64,000 nucleotides of DNA from Clostridium tunisiense TJ (GTDB taxonomy: Bacteria > Bacillota > Clostridia > Clostridiales > Clostridiaceae). The first letter of the stretch is position 1. Each line of letters opens with the position of its first letter. The position numbers and the translations under genes are program-made. This document shows positions 44,390-53,443 of the stretch, piece by piece. A model generated the notes under the pieces. The model was given only the letters and a program-made list of their open reading frames with translations, was not told where the DNA came from and did not search any database. The stretch spans positions 1-64,000 of the forward strand of contig NZ_AMQH01000011.1 in the NCBI RefSeq assembly GCF_000300195.1. Direction: 5' to 3'.

Positions 44390-45085
44390 ATGGCGGTTAT
44401 ATTTTTAATCCTTGGAGTAGCTATAGGCAAGTACAAATGTTATTGGTTAATTAGCGGATATAATACTGCAAGTAAAGAGAAAAAACAAAAGATAGATATT
44501 GAAAACACAGGAAAAATTATTGCTAAAATGAGTTATATTGTGGCAGCTATCAACTTTTTAGGTGCTTTAGCAGCTTACTTTTTTCAATCTTCCAAGTCAA
44601 TATTGATTTCTATATTTTTAATGTTAATAGTTATTTTTTATTACGTGTGGAAAGCCCAAAAATATGATCATAGTTCTAATGCTAAGGTTTCTAAAATTAT
44701 TCTAGTTGTGACTATGGTATTGGTGATTGCAATTAATATACCTATTTTTTATGCTGCTAACAAATCTTCAGATGTAGAAGTATCAAAAGACTCCATAAAA
44801 ATCACTGGAACTTATGGTAGAACTATTACAAAGGAATCTATTACTGAAATTAAGCTTATTGATAACATTCCTGAAATCAAAATTAAAACTAATGGTATTG
44901 GCCTTGGGAAAATTCAAAAGGGAAATTACAAATTGGAAGGCATAAATAAAGGAGTATTATTCCTGGAAAATAATGATGGTCCTTTTATTCAAATTACTAC
45001 TAAATCTTACACTGTATTTATTAACTACAAAGATGATTCTAAAACTTTAGACATATACAAAAAAATAAATAGTGAGTTTAATTAG
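44390..45085 (+). CDS. DUF3784-type membrane protein with PH-like C-terminal domain
   Basis: 231 residues from the first ATG. The N-terminal helix and YWLISGYNTASKEKKQK are hallmarks of DUF3784; three more helices follow (about 45-125), and residues about 130-231 look like a bacterial PH-like beta domain (VEVSKDSIKITGTYGRTI). The ATG at 44390 is 24 bases from the binding site GGGGTGAG. In-frame codons ATC ATA TTT ATT TTA ATA TTC precede it, so translation may start at ATC/ATA near 44369-44372, which would restore a family-like N-terminus. Function unknown. Confidence 0.62.
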   Translation: MAVIFLILGVAIGKYKCYWLISGYNTASKEKKQKIDIENTGKIIAKMSYIVAAINFLGALAAYFFQSSKSILISIFLMLIVIFYYVWKAQKYDHSSNAKVSKIILVVTMVLVIAINIPIFYAANKSSDVEVSKDSIKITGTYGRTITKESITEIKLIDNIPEIKIKTNGIGLGKIQKGNYKLEGINKGVLFLENNDGPFIQITTKSYTVFINYKDDSKTLDIYKKINSEFN

Positions 45086-45105
45086 ATATAATTTATTTCT
45101 CAGTA

Positions 45106-45134
45106 AAAAAGCACACCTTTACGATGTGCTTTTT
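45106..45134. terminator. Bidirectional terminator
   Basis: AAAAAGCACA (45106-45115) pairs with TGTGCTTTTT (45125-45134). T-runs lie on both sides, and the genes on either side converge. Confidence 0.85.
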
Positions 45135-45155
45135 CTCTTCTAAATAAGACTTATT

Positions 45156-45268
45156 ATATATAAGTTGCAATATTATATCTACATTATTAGTAATTTAAAG
45201 CTACTTATATTAAGAAAATGCAAAACAGAATTAGAGATATTTATGCAGTATCTTTATTGCATTCTATA
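45156..45268 (+). repeat. Interspersed repeat R2, copy 1
   Basis: Hairpin 1 pairs ATATAAGTTGC (45158-45168) with GCTACTTATAT (45200-45210); hairpin 2 pairs AATGCAA (45217-45223) with TTGCATT (45257-45263). The last 41 bases (45228-45268) match 54304-54344 on the opposite strand with one difference. It lies between the convergent DUF3784 and ABC-2 genes. No coding frame is present, and the family is not one I recognise. Confidence 0.8.
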
Positions 45269-45325
45269 TACATAAGAAAAGTTAGTCTTAACTTTTCTCT
45301 CCTTGATATTATTATATAAACCTAC

Positions 45326-46108
45326 TTAGGATCCCGTAGAAGTATACCTTCTAACTCCAATTCTCCAGAATATATAGCTAGGTATTATAAATAGCAAAGC
45401 TACCATTGGAGATAACATATATAAAACCGTACTTCCTTCATATTTATCTATAAGAAATAAAAACGGATAATAATTTATAAAAGCTAAGGGCACTACAAAG
45501 GTAAAAAACTTTAATACCCAATTCTTATAAATATCTAAGGGGTATTGGGCAAGTTCTCTTCCTCCATCTGTGAAGATATTCATAAACTCAAGACCTTCAA
45601 TGGTGAAAAAGCAAATTCCCGCGTAAATCATGAAAAATGAGAAGAATAAAACAGTACCACCTATAATCATCAGTGTTAAAGTTAGTATCTTTTCTGGATT
45701 CCATGCTACTCCACTGGTAGCTATTCCATAAATAAATACACCAAGGGCTTGTAGTAGTCTTCCAACTCTCGAAAGTTCAATTCTAGACCCTAAAACTTGA
45801 AGTACTTCATTTTGTGGTCTTACCATTATCCGATCAAACTCTCCATTAGAAATTATGGTAGAAAAGGAATCAAAACCTCTCCCAAAGCACTCAGCTAAGG
45901 CAAAGGACATGAAGATAGTACTAAAACATAGTAATACTTCATTAAAAGAGTATCCTTTTATGCTCCCAAACCTATTAAATAAAAAGTACATACTTAGGAA
46001 AGAGAAAAAAGTGGTTAGCCCCTGCCCAATGGCTGTAAGTATAAAGGAGGTTTTATATTGCATAGCTGATTTTAAGTGAATTGAAAAGTATTTTAAATAA
46101 AGTTTCAT
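45326..46108 (-). CDS. ABC-2 type permease, second subunit
   Basis: 260 residues with six membrane helices. It resembles the COG3694 group of ABC-2 permeases, which come as a trio with COG4586 ATPase and COG4587 permease. Visible marks are LKYFSIHLKSAMQYKTSFILTA at the start, FDRIMVRPQNEVLQVLGSRIELSRVGRLLQA, and LAQYPLDIYKNWVLKFFTFVVPLAFINYYP. Four bases separate it from the first permease gene. Exported substrate unknown. Confidence 0.85.
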   Translation of the reverse strand: MKLYLKYFSIHLKSAMQYKTSFILTAIGQGLTTFFSFLSMYFLFNRFGSIKGYSFNEVLLCFSTIFMSFALAECFGRGFDSFSTIISNGEFDRIMVRPQNEVLQVLGSRIELSRVGRLLQALGVFIYGIATSGVAWNPEKILTLTLMIIGGTVLFFSFFMIYAGICFFTIEGLEFMNIFTDGGRELAQYPLDIYKNWVLKFFTFVVPLAFINYYPFLFLIDKYEGSTVLYMLSPMVALLFIIPSYIFWRIGVRRYTSTGS

Positions 46109-46112
46109 CTTC

Positions 46113-46916
46113 CTAACCTCCTTGCACTATGACAGTTTTTATGGTTTTAGATAATAAAAACTTGCCAAAGAGAATTAAAATCACTGCCCAAATTCCTTGC
46201 AGTGCTATTGCCTCTAGAGCCCCATATCCACTTAAGTTTCCACTATAAATTCTAAAAGGTACATTTTGCATAGCTGCAAAGGGTGAAAGATAAATATATT
46301 TAGTAAGCCACTCCGGAAGAAAAGGTAGAGGTACAAGTCCTCCAGACAGAAAATCTGCAGTCATAACCATTGCAAGCCTAACCCCCATCGGAGATATAGT
46401 ATAAAAGGTAAGAATATAAACTAGCATACAGTAAGCTACCACTACTATAAATGCGCAAAACATAGCAAGTAAAAATAGTGCTGCCTCATTAATTGAACTT
46501 GGCAGGTTAAATTTATAGGGTGTAGGTAAAAAATAAGCAATGATAAGTATAGGAAAGCATCTTAAAAGGGTTTTTGAAAGCCTTGTGGCACAGCTTTTTG
46601 CAAACCATAAATTATAAATATCTAAAGGTCTGCATAGCTCGTAAGAAACATTACCACTACTAATAAGCTGAAATATTTCATTATCTAAAAACCAAGTCAT
46701 AAAAAGTGCTAAAAAAGCTTGTTGTAGCCAAATGTAACTAGCAAGTTGTGAAAACTCCATAGGAGCCATTTGTGGGTTACTACTATAAAAAGTTTCATAG
46801 AGCATTATATACATAAATCCCCAAGCGAATTGAGTAGCAATCCCTGCATAAGCTGCTGCCCTATACTGAAGACCTTGTATAAATCTGATTTTAAAATAAG
46901 AAATATATGATTTCAT
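46113..46916 (-). CDS. ABC-2 type permease, first subunit
   Basis: 267 residues, six helices, resembling the COG4587 group: FIQGLQYRAAAYAGIATQFAWGF at the start and ISSGNVSYELCRPLDIYNLWFAKSCATRLSKTLLR in the cytoplasmic loop, SGGLVPLPFLPEWL near the end. It overlaps the ATPase gene by four bases, so translation is coupled. The pair of permeases and the ATPase form one transporter; no regulator or resistance gene nearby suggests a substrate. Confidence 0.85.
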   Translation of the reverse strand: MKSYISYFKIRFIQGLQYRAAAYAGIATQFAWGFMYIMLYETFYSSNPQMAPMEFSQLASYIWLQQAFLALFMTWFLDNEIFQLISSGNVSYELCRPLDIYNLWFAKSCATRLSKTLLRCFPILIIAYFLPTPYKFNLPSSINEAALFLLAMFCAFIVVVAYCMLVYILTFYTISPMGVRLAMVMTADFLSGGLVPLPFLPEWLTKYIYLSPFAAMQNVPFRIYSGNLSGYGALEAIALQGIWAVILILFGKFLLSKTIKTVIVQGG

Positions 46917-47887
46917 ATCTTATACTCCTTGTAAAGCCCTACTACCACATCATCTACTGTTACAGAGTTTACGCTAAAATCTAATACCTCTACTTGTTCC
47001 GTCAGATAACCTATAGCTGAAGACACTGATATTCTAGAACTATCTACTGAGATTACTGCACGAGATGAATACTTTTCTACAAACTCTAATCCTGGTAGTA
47101 GATTTATTATATTTCCTAGGTAATCAACTGTAATTGTTCTTTTTTGATTAAATTTCTGTTTAAGATCTTCTATATTTCCATCTAATAAAACTTTACCTTT
47201 GCCAATAAGGATAATTCTTTTTGTTAGTGCTTCGATGTCTTGGGTATCATGAGTGGTTAAAATTACTGTGGTTTTATTTTCTTTATTGATGTTTTTTATA
47301 AAGTCTCTCACTGCAATTTTTGATACTGCATCAAGACCTATGGTGGGTTCGTCTAAAAATAAAATTTTAGGACTATGTAAAAGAGAAGCTGCAATTTCAC
47401 ATCTCATCCTTTGTCCAAGACTTAGCTGTCTTGTAGGAACTTTTATTATATCTTTTATATTTAACATTTCACAAAGCATGGATGAATTCTTTTTAAATTT
47501 ATCTTCTGGTATTCTATAAATATCTTTTAAGAGTTCAAAGGAATCACCTACTGGCACATCCCACCAAAGTTGAGATCGTTGCCCGAAAACTACTCCAATG
47601 TCTCTTACATGACTAACTCTATCTTTCCATGGAGTTTTTCCATTTATCCTGCATTCACCTTTATCTGGATATAAAATACCACTCATTATCTTAATAGTGG
47701 TACTTTTCCCTGCACCATTTGGACCAATATATCCCACCATTTCCCCTTCCCTAATGGTAAAAGAAACATTGTCTAAAGCCTTTACTTCTTCGTACTCTCT
47801 AGAGAATAATGCCTTTACTGCTTTTTTCAGTCCTGGGTTCCGCTTAGCTACCTTATAAGATTTTGATATGCCCTTCATTTCAATCAT
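46913..47887 (-). CDS. ABC-2 transporter ATPase
   Basis: 324 residues. Walker A is GPNGAGKSTTIKIMSG; the COG4586 hallmark VFGQRSQLWWDVPVGDSFELL follows; signature LSLGQRMRCEIAASLL, Walker B ILFLDEPTIGLD, and LTTHDTQDIEALTKRI. The last 80 residues form a regulatory domain. It begins the three-gene operon. ATG follows GGAGGGGATAGT. The exported compound is unknown; the family is widespread in Firmicutes and Actinobacteria. Confidence 0.9.
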   Translation of the reverse strand: MIEMKGISKSYKVAKRNPGLKKAVKALFSREYEEVKALDNVSFTIREGEMVGYIGPNGAGKSTTIKIMSGILYPDKGECRINGKTPWKDRVSHVRDIGVVFGQRSQLWWDVPVGDSFELLKDIYRIPEDKFKKNSSMLCEMLNIKDIIKVPTRQLSLGQRMRCEIAASLLHSPKILFLDEPTIGLDAVSKIAVRDFIKNINKENKTTVILTTHDTQDIEALTKRIILIGKGKVLLDGNIEDLKQKFNQKRTITVDYLGNIINLLPGLEFVEKYSSRAVISVDSSRISVSSAIGYLTEQVEVLDFSVNSVTVDDVVVGLYKEYKI

Positions 47888-48067
47888 ACTATCCCCTCCA
47901 ATCTAATTATCAGTTTTATAACGAAAAACCTGCTTCTCTTAAAAGCTTATTGCTAAGGTTTAGTTTGTTTAACCTTCTTAGTTTTTCATTAAGAAACCAT
48001 CTCATATTTATTCTTAAAAAAATCACAAGAAAATTAGTCGAAGTTAAATTATACCACTTTTATACTG

Positions 48068-48106
48068 TAAAAAAAAGTATATAAGCAATTAACTTATATA
48101 CTTTTT
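48068..48106 (-). terminator. Terminator downstream of pncB
   Basis: AAAAAGTATATAAG (48072-48085) pairs with CTTATATACTTTTT (48093-48106); the minus strand continues into a T-run. It is 138 bases after the pncB stop. The remainder of 47888-48243 contains no gene that I can support. Confidence 0.75.
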
Positions 48107-48243
48107 AAATATTAATATTAACTTTTAAATGTGTTATGAAAATCAAAGTCACTAAGAACCTTTTACCTCAAACCTTTCCTTACTCTTAAGGCTCTCTTAA
48201 AAAGTAAGTAGGCTACACTAAATATTCTTACTATTTAAGCATA

Positions 48244-49704
48244 TTATATTCTATCTTTATACTCTTCAATTAAGTTATTCTTTATATTCCAAAGTTCTTC
48301 GGATAAATCTACATAATACTTATGAGGGTATTCAAATCTTTTTAACTCATCCCAAAGAGAGTTAACTTCTTCTCTACAATAATCTTTTATTTCCTCTATT
48401 TTAGGTAAATTGTATACAAGTTCACCTTTTTCAAAGATTTTAACTTGCAACCTTCTTGCTTTAAAATTCTCTACAATCTTCTTTTTCCAAGTAAAAACAG
48501 GGTCAAATAAGACGTAGGGTTTTGTTTCATCAATTACTTCATGATGAATTGTTAATATATCTGCTATAGCTTTGCCACTTTCCTTTTCATAAAGTCTCCA
48601 CAACCCTTTATAATGAGGATTTGTAACCTTTTCCACATTTTCAGATAGTTTAATTCTTGGAATTATTTCTTCTCCATCTTTTACAGCCACTAATTTATAA
48701 ACACCTCCAAAAACAGGCTCACTTTTAGAGGTGATTAGTCTTTCGCCTACTCCAAAGGTATCTATATAAGCTCCTTGAGAAATTAAATCCTTAATTATAA
48801 ACTCATCTAAACTATTAGATGCCACAATTTTGCAGTCCCAAAGCCCTTCTTTATCTAAAATTCTTCTACATTCTTTAGAAAGATAAGCCATATCTCCACT
48901 ATCTAATCTAATTCCTTTTAGCCTTTTTCCTAGTGGTTCTAAAACTTCTTTTGCAACCCTTATTGCATTGGGAACTCCACTTTTAAGTACATTATAGGTA
49001 TCTACTAAAAGAGTGCAGTTATCTGGATAGGTTTTAGCATAAGCTTTAAAAGCTTCATACTCATCTCCAAAAAGCTGTACCCAAGAATGTGCCATAGTCC
49101 CTATAGCTGGAATCCCCATTTCCATATCTGTATAAACATTGGAACTGCCTATAGCTCCAGCGATATAGGCTGCTCTGGCTCCATAAATTGCACCGTCATA
49201 ACCTTGAGCTCGCCTTGAACCAAATTCCATTACATTTCTTCCTTGAGCTGCTCTCACAATCCTACTAGTTTTAGTAGCAATTAGACTTTGATGGTTTATA
49301 GTTAATAAAATCATAGTTTCTATGAGCTGTGCTTCTAATATTGGTCCACACACTGTAAGAATTGGTTCATTTGGAAAAACTACTGTACCTTCTGGTACTG
49401 CCCAAATATCACAAGTAAACTTAAAGTTTCTTAAATAATCTAAAAAGTCTTCACTAAAAATCCCTTTAGCTTTTAAAAACTCTATATCACTTTCTTCAAA
49501 CTTTAAACTTTTAATGTAATCAACCACAGCTTCTAGACCGCATGCTATAGCAAAGCCTCCTTTATCAGGAACTTTTCTAAAGAACATATCGAAGTACACC
49601 ATTGTATCCTTAAAGCCATGGCTTAAATATCCATTACTCATAGTCAATTGATAATAATCCATAAGCATGGTTAAATTTCTAGGGTCATTAAAAAATTTAT
49701 TCAT
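48244..49704 (-). CDS. pncB: Nicotinate phosphoribosyltransferase
   Basis: 486 residues. It makes nicotinate mononucleotide from nicotinate and PRPP. Motifs: LMDYYQLTMSNGYL near the N-terminus, VMEFGSRRAQGYDGA, GIPAIGTMAHSWVQ with catalytic His206, VDTYNVLKSGVPNAI, GIRLDSGDM and FGVGERLITSKSEPVFGGVYKL. Length and order match the long PncB form of Firmicutes. AAAGGATGTGGCGTAA precedes ATG. It begins 74 bases after the ABC permease gene in the same direction with no terminator between, so it may share a transcript with that transporter. Confidence 0.94.
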   Translation of the reverse strand: MNKFFNDPRNLTMLMDYYQLTMSNGYLSHGFKDTMVYFDMFFRKVPDKGGFAIACGLEAVVDYIKSLKFEESDIEFLKAKGIFSEDFLDYLRNFKFTCDIWAVPEGTVVFPNEPILTVCGPILEAQLIETMILLTINHQSLIATKTSRIVRAAQGRNVMEFGSRRAQGYDGAIYGARAAYIAGAIGSSNVYTDMEMGIPAIGTMAHSWVQLFGDEYEAFKAYAKTYPDNCTLLVDTYNVLKSGVPNAIRVAKEVLEPLGKRLKGIRLDSGDMAYLSKECRRILDKEGLWDCKIVASNSLDEFIIKDLISQGAYIDTFGVGERLITSKSEPVFGGVYKLVAVKDGEEIIPRIKLSENVEKVTNPHYKGLWRLYEKESGKAIADILTIHHEVIDETKPYVLFDPVFTWKKKIVENFKARRLQVKIFEKGELVYNLPKIEEIKDYCREEVNSLWDELKRFEYPHKYYVDLSEELWNIKNNLIEEYKDRI

Positions 49705-49778
49705 TTACGCCACATCCTTTTGCCTAACAATTTCTTAATATACCTCTAGTATTACCTTTGTTCCTGGTTAATATTTCA

Positions 49779-50543
49779 TTAATTTATCCAAGGACAAAAT
49801 TTCTTTTCTAGCAAATCAATGGACTTAAAAATTACTAACCCCATAATGCTCAAGGCTAATATCCCAGCAAACATTTCTTCATAATGGATTATGGTAAAGG
49901 AATTCATTATAAAGTATCCAATTCCATATGCCGTTGCAAAATTTTCACTAAAAAATAGTACAGAAATACTAATTCCAATAGTTATTCTTAGTGAGGAAAA
50001 TAGTTTTGGTAGTATAGCAGGAATTATTAAATGTATGTATTTTTCTCTTGTGGAAAGTCCTAAGGTTTCCATAGAATTAAATAAACTCCTAGGTATTTCC
50101 TTAATTCCATCTCTTACTGCAATTTGTATTTGAAACACAATTATTGTGACAATAAGTATAACCTTTGGCACATCCCCAAACCCAAAGAGTATTAAAAATA
50201 CGGGAAGAAACGCTATTTTAGGTATAGGATAAAGTATATAGGTTATTGGGGAGCATATACCATCTACCCTTTTGCTAAGCCCCATTGCAATTCCTATTGG
50301 TATTGCAATGACAAGGGAAATTAATAATGCTACCATAATTCTATAAAAACTAAAGAGTAAGTGTAACATTAAGTCCTTTCTTAGAAGCTTGAAAAAAGTT
50401 ACTATAGTTATAAAGGGTGACGGTATTATGGAGGAGTTAATTAATAAGTGAGCTATATACCAAAATAAAAGTATGACTATACTTCCCTGTAAAGTTTTAT
50501 TTTTAAATATAGTTTTTAAAGGTGTTATTTTTGGTATAACCAT
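49779..50543 (-). CDS. NitT/TauT-type ABC transporter permease
   Basis: 254 residues, about six helices, of the SsuC/TauC/NrtB group. The conserved cytoplasmic loop is visible: EIPRSLFNSMETLGLSTREKYIHLIIPAILPKLFSSLRI, with the EAA-type pattern. It overlaps the ATPase gene by 19 bases. Together with the ATPase and the binding protein it forms a complete importer. Its substrate cannot be named from sequence; the pncB gene immediately downstream suggests nicotinate or a related NAD precursor, by context only. Confidence 0.87.
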   Translation of the reverse strand: MVIPKITPLKTIFKNKTLQGSIVILLFWYIAHLLINSSIIPSPFITIVTFFKLLRKDLMLHLLFSFYRIMVALLISLVIAIPIGIAMGLSKRVDGICSPITYILYPIPKIAFLPVFLILFGFGDVPKVILIVTIIVFQIQIAVRDGIKEIPRSLFNSMETLGLSTREKYIHLIIPAILPKLFSSLRITIGISISVLFFSENFATAYGIGYFIMNSFTIIHYEEMFAGILALSIMGLVIFKSIDLLEKKFCPWIN

Positions 50544-51250
50544 TTCCGTACCTCCCTACAAATATTGTAATAGCTGTCCTTCTCTCTTATATCACTTTGT
50601 CCAAAGTAAGGATTATGAATCACCTTTTTAATTTTAGTGTTTTCCATTACAATTATTTTTTGTCCTAAAAACACAGCTTCCTCAATACTGTGAGTTACTA
50701 ACACTAATGTCATTGGATGATTTTTGTATAATTCTAATATTAAATTTTGTAATTGCTCCTTTGTAATTTCATCTAAAGCTGAAGTTGCTTCATCGCATAG
50801 CAATAAATCTGGATTTAAAACTAAGGTTCTTCCAATTGCTACCCGTTGCTTTTCTCCTCCACTAAGTTCATGAGGATACTTATTCTTATGCTGTGTTATG
50901 GACAACTCTTCTAGCATGTTCTCAACTTTATTCTTAATTAAGTTTTTATCTATCTTTCTTACCTTAAGTCCAAGGGCTATATTATTCCATACATTTTTCC
51001 AAGGTAGCAATCCCAAATCCTGAAGTATAACTCCTGTTTCTTGCCTTGTTCCCTGCAAGAATTTATTGTCTATTAGTACTTCTCCACTACTTTCTTTTAT
51101 AAGACCAGCTAATATGTATAATAAAGAAGTTTTTCCGCAGCCAGAAGGTCCGATAATAGCACAAGTTGAGTTTCTTTCTATATTAAGTTCAATATTATCT
51201 AACACTAATTTTTCTCCATAATTTAAGCACAAATTCTTAACATGAATCAT
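50525..51250 (-). CDS. NitT/TauT-type ABC transporter ATPase
   Basis: 241 residues: Walker A GPSGCGKTSLLYILAG, Q-loop VILQDLGLLPWKNVWNNIALG (the LPW pattern is typical of the SsuB/TauB/NrtD group), signature LSGGEKQRVAIGRTL, Walker B LLLCDEATSALD and LVTHSIEEAV. It lies 138 bases after the binding-protein gene with a partial terminator between, and overlaps the permease gene. This arrangement makes binding protein more abundant than the membrane parts. Confidence 0.9.
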   Translation of the reverse strand: MIHVKNLCLNYGEKLVLDNIELNIERNSTCAIIGPSGCGKTSLLYILAGLIKESSGEVLIDNKFLQGTRQETGVILQDLGLLPWKNVWNNIALGLKVRKIDKNLIKNKVENMLEELSITQHKNKYPHELSGGEKQRVAIGRTLVLNPDLLLCDEATSALDEITKEQLQNLILELYKNHPMTLVLVTHSIEEAVFLGQKIIVMENTKIKKVIHNPYFGQSDIREKDSYYNICREVRKWLYQK

Positions 51251-51268
51251 AACTCCACCTCTTTAGAG

Positions 51269-51296
51269 TAAAAAACACCCCAAAGGGCGTTTTTAT
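51269..51296 (-). terminator. Attenuating terminator between binding-protein and ATPase genes
   Basis: Minus-strand AAAAACGCCC and GGGTGTTTTT form a 10-bp stem with one G-T pair, followed by TTT. It sits inside the operon, so it should reduce rather than stop expression of the downstream genes. Confidence 0.75.
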
Positions 51297-51388
51297 AATA
51301 TTTAGCTTACTAGCTAGTTAATGTATTAATTATTCTTTATAATCTCTCTGTACAAAATACACATTATAAAAATACTAAATATTTTATC

Positions 51389-52318
51389 TTATTTAATAAA
51401 ATTGAAATTTCCTATATCCTCATATTTATAATCATTTTTCACAGTATTTTTTGTCTTAGTCCATTTTAATACATCTTCAAAGGTTTCTTTTGGTATTGCT
51501 CCAGCCTTTTCATATTTTGCTCCACTACCTAAGTAATTCTTAATAGTATCTGAGAAGGTATATTTATTTAAATAACTTCCATAGGTCTCTACACTTTCTG
51601 TATTAATAAGTTCTACAGCTTTATTATAAGCTCTATAGAAAGCCTTTACCCCTTCAGCATTATTTTTTATAGTATTCTCATCAAAAATTACTGCTCCTGC
51701 TTTTATATTGTATTCTTTAGAAGAAGCTAATACCTTAGCTCCTTTTTCTTTTAACTGAGTAGCTTGCGGCTCTGTAAATATAACACCACTGATTTTATCT
51801 GCTAGAATTGCTTCAAATCTGGCAGGAATTGAAGGTATATTTACAACTGAATAAGTTATATTATTTTTTTCTGCCATTTTATCCATAATATATTCCAAAA
51901 CAAAGTTTGGAACTAAGGATACATCTTTTTTATCTAGTTTTTGAAAAGTATCTATTCCAGAGTTTGGTGAAGTTAATAGTTTAAAATCTTCATTTATATC
52001 CGAAGTAATTTTCATTTTAAAGCCACCATCATTAAGGCTTAAAGCAGTCATAACATCTGCAATTGTACCATTTAATAGCTTCCCCTGAATTGCTGCGTTT
52101 CTATCATTAGGTGAGTTGAACATAGTTAGCTCTACGTTTAATCCTTCCTTTTCAAAAAAACCTTGTTCTTTGGCTACTATAAAAGGTATAGCAGATTCTG
52201 CTGGAAGAAGTCCAAATTTTATTGGCTCAGTTTGTTTTGGCTTACTTTGGCAACCTGCAAAACCTAAACTAGTAGTTAGTATTATAACTGATGTAAGTAT
52301 TGATAATATTTTTTTCAT
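51389..52318 (-). CDS. NitT/TauT-type substrate-binding lipoprotein
   Basis: 309 residues. A lipoprotein signal (LSILTSVIILTTSLGFAGC) is followed by the NMT1/SsuA-like fold: PIKFGLLPAESAIPFIVAKEQGFFEKEGL is the common start of this group, then GTIADVMTALSLNDG, VVNIPSIPARFEAILADKISG and VIFTEPQATQLKEKGAK. Members bind sulfonates, nitrate, pyrimidines, thiamine precursors and others. The gene begins 103 bases after the deacetylase gene. Substrate undetermined; the pncB link makes a pyridine a reasonable guess. Confidence 0.88.
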   Translation of the reverse strand: MKKILSILTSVIILTTSLGFAGCQSKPKQTEPIKFGLLPAESAIPFIVAKEQGFFEKEGLNVELTMFNSPNDRNAAIQGKLLNGTIADVMTALSLNDGGFKMKITSDINEDFKLLTSPNSGIDTFQKLDKKDVSLVPNFVLEYIMDKMAEKNNITYSVVNIPSIPARFEAILADKISGVIFTEPQATQLKEKGAKVLASSKEYNIKAGAVIFDENTIKNNAEGVKAFYRAYNKAVELINTESVETYGSYLNKYTFSDTIKNYLGSGAKYEKAGAIPKETFEDVLKWTKTKNTVKNDYKYEDIGNFNFIK

Positions 52319-52421
52319 GTTATTCCTCCATTGTTATTTAAAAATATATTAAAGCAATATAATCAAATATTAAGGGATTCAACTTATTTATATGTTAATT
52401 TACCTCAAATTTTCATATCAC

Positions 52422-53168
52422 TTAACTATTAAACATTTCTATGAACTTATCTATATCATAGTTTATAAAAACACCATATCTGTAAAGTTCCATTGGATTT
52501 GTTTTAGCGGTGTTTTTTCCTGGCTCAGAAGTAAAGCCTAGTAAATATCCCCATTCCTTTAAATTATCTATAACACCCTGATTGTATCCTCCAAAAGGAT
52601 AAGCAAAAACTCCTTTAGTGTTTACAACCTCCTCGCATTTCATTAAGTCATTGTAAAGAATGGCTTTCTCTGCAATCTGAACTTCTGTATAATCTTTTCC
52701 CCTTTTATGTAAGCTTGCAGTATGATTTGCAAATTCAAAAACATCACTAATTTCTTCTACTTCCTTAAGGCTCATAGTAATGGATTTCTCAATACTATAT
52801 TCCTGTGGTTCTGAAAAAATCCAATTCTTAACCATAAACCCAACTGCATGGAAGTTGTATTTCTTAAGTATTGGGTAGGCATAAATATATACAGATTTAA
52901 ATAAATCATCAAAGGTTAAAAGTACAGCCTTTTCAGGTAATGTCTTTCCTTCATAATAAAAGTCCTTCACCTCTTTAAGTGTTAATGTTTTATACCCATT
53001 TTCGTATAAATACTTCATTTGCTTTTCAAACTCATCTAAAAAGCAAAATAAAGGTGTAGGCAATTTATCTACATAGTTATCGCTTACACAAATCCCCTGA
53101 TTAACTGTAGGTGTAAAATCTTCCCTTTTTATAATTTCATGGTACATTAATGTGATAAAACTACTCAA
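52422..53168 (-). CDS. Polysaccharide deacetylase-family protein
   Basis: 248 residues starting at TTG (53166-53168) after AGGGAGATGAG. The NodB-type fold is shown by TFDDLFKS at residues 85-92 (metal-binding Asp pair), FANHTASLHKRGKD (the HxxxH metal pair) and GVFAYPFGGYNQGV. There is no signal peptide, so it acts inside the cell or is anchored otherwise. Substrate could be a sugar N-acetyl group or a non-sugar amide. It lies upstream of the binding-protein gene in the same direction and could be the first gene of that operon. Confidence 0.82.
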   Translation of the reverse strand: MSSFITLMYHEIIKREDFTPTVNQGICVSDNYVDKLPTPLFCFLDEFEKQMKYLYENGYKTLTLKEVKDFYYEGKTLPEKAVLLTFDDLFKSVYIYAYPILKKYNFHAVGFMVKNWIFSEPQEYSIEKSITMSLKEVEEISDVFEFANHTASLHKRGKDYTEVQIAEKAILYNDLMKCEEVVNTKGVFAYPFGGYNQGVIDNLKEWGYLLGFTSEPGKNTAKTNPMELYRYGVFINYDIDKFIEMFNS

Positions 53169-53443
53169 AAACTCATCTCCCTATATACTAATGTTAATTA
53201 TTATAACATTGTTAATTCTTAGATAAGTATATTACTTTTGTTAAATAAATTCAAATTTTTCCAAAACAATATTTTTCAATTTTATAAATTACAACTCACC
53301 TTGTCATCATAATTATAAAGCAGTATCCCTAAAATAAAGGCTAGGTGAATTGTCCTATTAGAATATTTCTTACTGTGAAAAGCAATAAAATTGCATTTTA
53401 TTTTAAATTTTACTTTATTAACTTTTTATTAAAAAGTAGTTAT

